NCBI GenBank assembly: GCA_033557835.1
Contig: JAWQRO010000446.1
Coordinates: forward strand, 1 to 38,930
DNA length: 38,930 nt
DNA from: Helochares maculicollis
Lineage: Eukaryota; Arthropoda; Insecta; Coleoptera; Hydrophilidae
Reading direction: 5' to 3'
Both the position numbers and the translations under genes were made by a program. Below, piece by piece: positions 36,701 through 38,930 of the stretch. Under the pieces are notes generated by a model, which was given only the letters and a program-made list of their open reading frames with translations, searched no databases and had not been told where the DNA came from. Numbering within the stretch: position 1 is the first letter of the stretch; each line of letters starts with the position of its first letter.

Positions 36701-38422
36701 TTTCCTCGCCAAAATTTTAACTGGCCGGGCTAAGTTTATTCAAGATATGCAGGATGGATTTTTTCAATGTCAATTTAATTTAGAATATTTGGCGTAACAT
36801 GGTAATTACAAAACTCGACCGAAAGTAGCAAAAAAGGCTCCTTCTGCGAAAGCGAGCACAAGAAAAAATGAACGGGTATACGTAAAGTTATGCACGGATA
36901 AGGTTTTTGACAAACGATGCAGACATAACTGCGGCGGTCACAGTGGCTCTCTCTGGCGGACATTAATGATGTCCCAAAACGACGTATTAATTAACCGCAT
37001 TGCGTGGTCCATTAAACAATATAAGCTCACTCATATCCTTGAGATGCCGCTGGTTATTTCAGAGAAATTTGAAACAGTGGCGACACTGACTCCAGGTGGT
37101 CGAAATTTCCCCGGACGAAAATGGCTGCTTAAAATGATCATGTAGCATAGTCCCGAAAATCGTTTAAAAACCATTTGATGGCAAGTACAGTTTATTTATA
37201 GCTTTTAAACGCTGCATTTCCTATTAGCATTGCGTTCTGCCTAAAATAAACAATTAGATACACATAAGCTGTTTTTGCAAATCATCAATATATTTCATCT
37301 ATAGCAACAAATTATACATGATTTTACGTAAAACGGTTTATTTTACTTGCAGTGTGCAGATCTTGCATAATTGCGCCCTTGTTTAAATTTTGGGCGGTCA
37401 ACCTAACTGCGCCACTGACATCTCTAAGTCTGTTCGCGTTCACAGACGAAAGATAAAAGAGTCGCCCTCTTCTTCTTCTAAGAAAGTTTATATAAGTATG
37501 AGGACAAGTCAGCAAACATTGCAAAGTGACGAAAACAAGACTACACTTAGTTAATACTTGGTCCTCATTAGTATTCCTCGCGAATTAATCCAAAAACAGA
37601 AGGCAAAGGACACCGACAACATTCATTGGCTTGAATTCCTCTGCTGCTCATTTCTGCCGCTAAACGACGTCAACCAGCACTGGAAATATTTCAAAATCGT
37701 TGTGAAAAACTGCTTGGCTGAAAGAGCTCGACTCATAAACAGCCAACGGAGAATGTGACGGAACTACAGGGATGGACTGTGCCCTTATTACGCACTCTAA
37801 TAATGAACGGAAATTAAGGTTAATACATATTTTATTCAAATATACGAGTAGCTTACATCTGATTTGTGGTTAACGCATTTTGAGGGCTTATACAGGTTTG
37901 AATGTTATGAAAATGCTTTTATTTAAATTTCAAATGTATTTCGCTAAAATCATTTACCAAGTCTTAGTGACAATAATAGTTTTGCCAATTTAAACAATAC
38001 TTATAAATGTATTTAATGACGGCTTATACTATTGACTTTTTCCAAAGGAGACGCCAGTTTTAAAGTAGAATAAAAATTTATTGTCTGCTATATTATAGTT
38101 TTAACAAATTATAAAATTATTTTGGTTTACAAGAAACTAGTGGAGAAGACATAAAATACTAGCACAAGCAAATTCTGAAGGATAATGCTTGGTGATTAAT
38201 TCAAGGAAATGAAGTATGATGGCAGGGTAGTAAAAAAAATGTTATGGATATTATTAAAAATACCGTATAGACAAGTTGAAGCTTGGTTGCAACGAGAGTA
38301 AAGATAACATTCATGCGTAAATTTATCTCTAAGCGGTAGGTGTTGCAATTAATAAGGTAGTGTTATAAAAATTGCAGTAATTACTAAAGATGTATATCCC
38401 GAAACAATACAATATATTCACT

Positions 38423-38446
38423 CATTTGCATTTGCATTTGCATCAT
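38423..38446. repeat. Short TTTGCA tandem repeat
   Basis: Three consecutive 6-base units create overlapping ATTTGCAT octamers, a sequence that POU-domain factors can bind. The short length and intronic location make a regulatory role speculative. Confidence 0.6.
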
Positions 38447-38868
38447 AAAAATCATTCTAGTTGATTTTTAATTGAAGTAAATTAAGTAAATAATGTAGGA
38501 TATTCATATATTAGTGAAATTGTAAAGTGGACACAATAGTTTTTTCTTGATATTATTTTTGTTTCAAAATTTTTCTCATTGAGAACGAAAACGTAACATA
38601 TATGAAGTGGTAATATTTCTGTTATGAAAACATATTGTATATATAATGCTGCTAAGTCAAAGCTATTTGTTTTTGGAAAAATGACTAAGCTTAATGCATT
38701 TAATTCGCAAAAGAAGAGGCCAGTCTTCCAAGTATTGAGAGATTTGAGAAAAAGTTGATATATTTAATTATGTTGCAAGCTTCACAAACCCTCTTATTAA
38801 ATATAAAGAGTGAGGGCTACCAGCACATAATTTTATCCTTCAAAGTAACGCATAAATAATATAATATG

Positions 38869-38870
<2 letters not shown>

Positions 38871-38925
<55 letters not shown>
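38871..38925. repeat. (TA)n microsatellite at the right end of the window
   Basis: A TA dinucleotide run of more than 50 bases lies within the last 60 bases of the window, followed only by a few A/T bases. It mirrors the AT run at the left end. Confidence 0.97.

Positions 38926-38930
<5 letters not shown>

Larger units (their letters stand above)
33563..38870 (-). other. Upstream intron of the fat gene, incomplete; no exon recognised
   Basis: Only the acceptor TTTCTTTGCAG next to 33562 is visible; the donor must lie beyond the right edge or was missed. No cadherin-like minus-strand segment ending in phase 0 was found. Sequence at about 33640-33860 and 36880-37780 is visibly less AT-rich than the rest. 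The T-rich tandem repeat at 36591-36700 also lies here. Confidence 0.7.

Noticed and set aside
1..38930. A previously undescribed multigene system, CRISPR array, tRNA or rRNA
   Set aside because: Apart from the fat exons and a dead transposon, no ordered set of genes, regularly spaced repeats or cloverleaf-like RNA gene was seen.

Overview
This window looks like intron-rich nuclear DNA from an arthropod, most likely an insect. It is strongly AT-rich and has long introns with GT-AG splice sites. Its only recognisable gene is a very large cadherin on the minus strand, and one intron carries a decayed mariner transposon. I found no bacterial-style operons, rRNA, tRNA or CRISPR array. The species cannot be named from the sequence alone.

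The gene is the minus-strand ortholog of the giant protocadherin Fat (Drosophila ft, vertebrate FAT4). Five consecutive internal exons are present, in transcription order 33562-33254, 25163-24930, 15495-15294, 11530-11343 and 8305-7369. Every junction has a canonical acceptor and a GTAAGT-like donor, and all five join in frame to give 1870 nt, about 623 codons. The product holds five complete cadherin (EC) repeats flanked by two partial ones, with DxNDN-type calcium linkers between them. Start codon, signal peptide, EGF/laminin-G region, membrane segment and cytoplasmic tail are absent, so this is an interior slice of the ectodomain. Repeats are numbered locally A to F, with A the first complete one; their place among the roughly 34 repeats of Fat was not determined.

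The rest is intron: at least 5.4 kb upstream of the first visible exon, then introns of 8090, 9434, 3763 and 3037 bp, then at least 7.4 kb of downstream intron that runs off the left edge. The 9.4-kb intron holds a broken mariner-family transposase (about 21072-21897) on the opposite strand to the gene. Other intronic features are microsatellites, short minisatellites, a few hairpins and some patches less AT-rich than their surroundings. The window begins in (AT)n and ends in (TA)n, which suggests a whole contig cut at low-complexity sequence.

By homology, Fat is a cell-surface receptor that binds Dachsous on neighbouring cells and acts in planar cell polarity and Hippo growth control. I found no convincing previously undescribed system here. 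The points most worth a second look are candidate Four-jointed phosphorylation serines, degenerate calcium-linker motifs, the recurring intron positions within EC repeats, and the mariner remnant.
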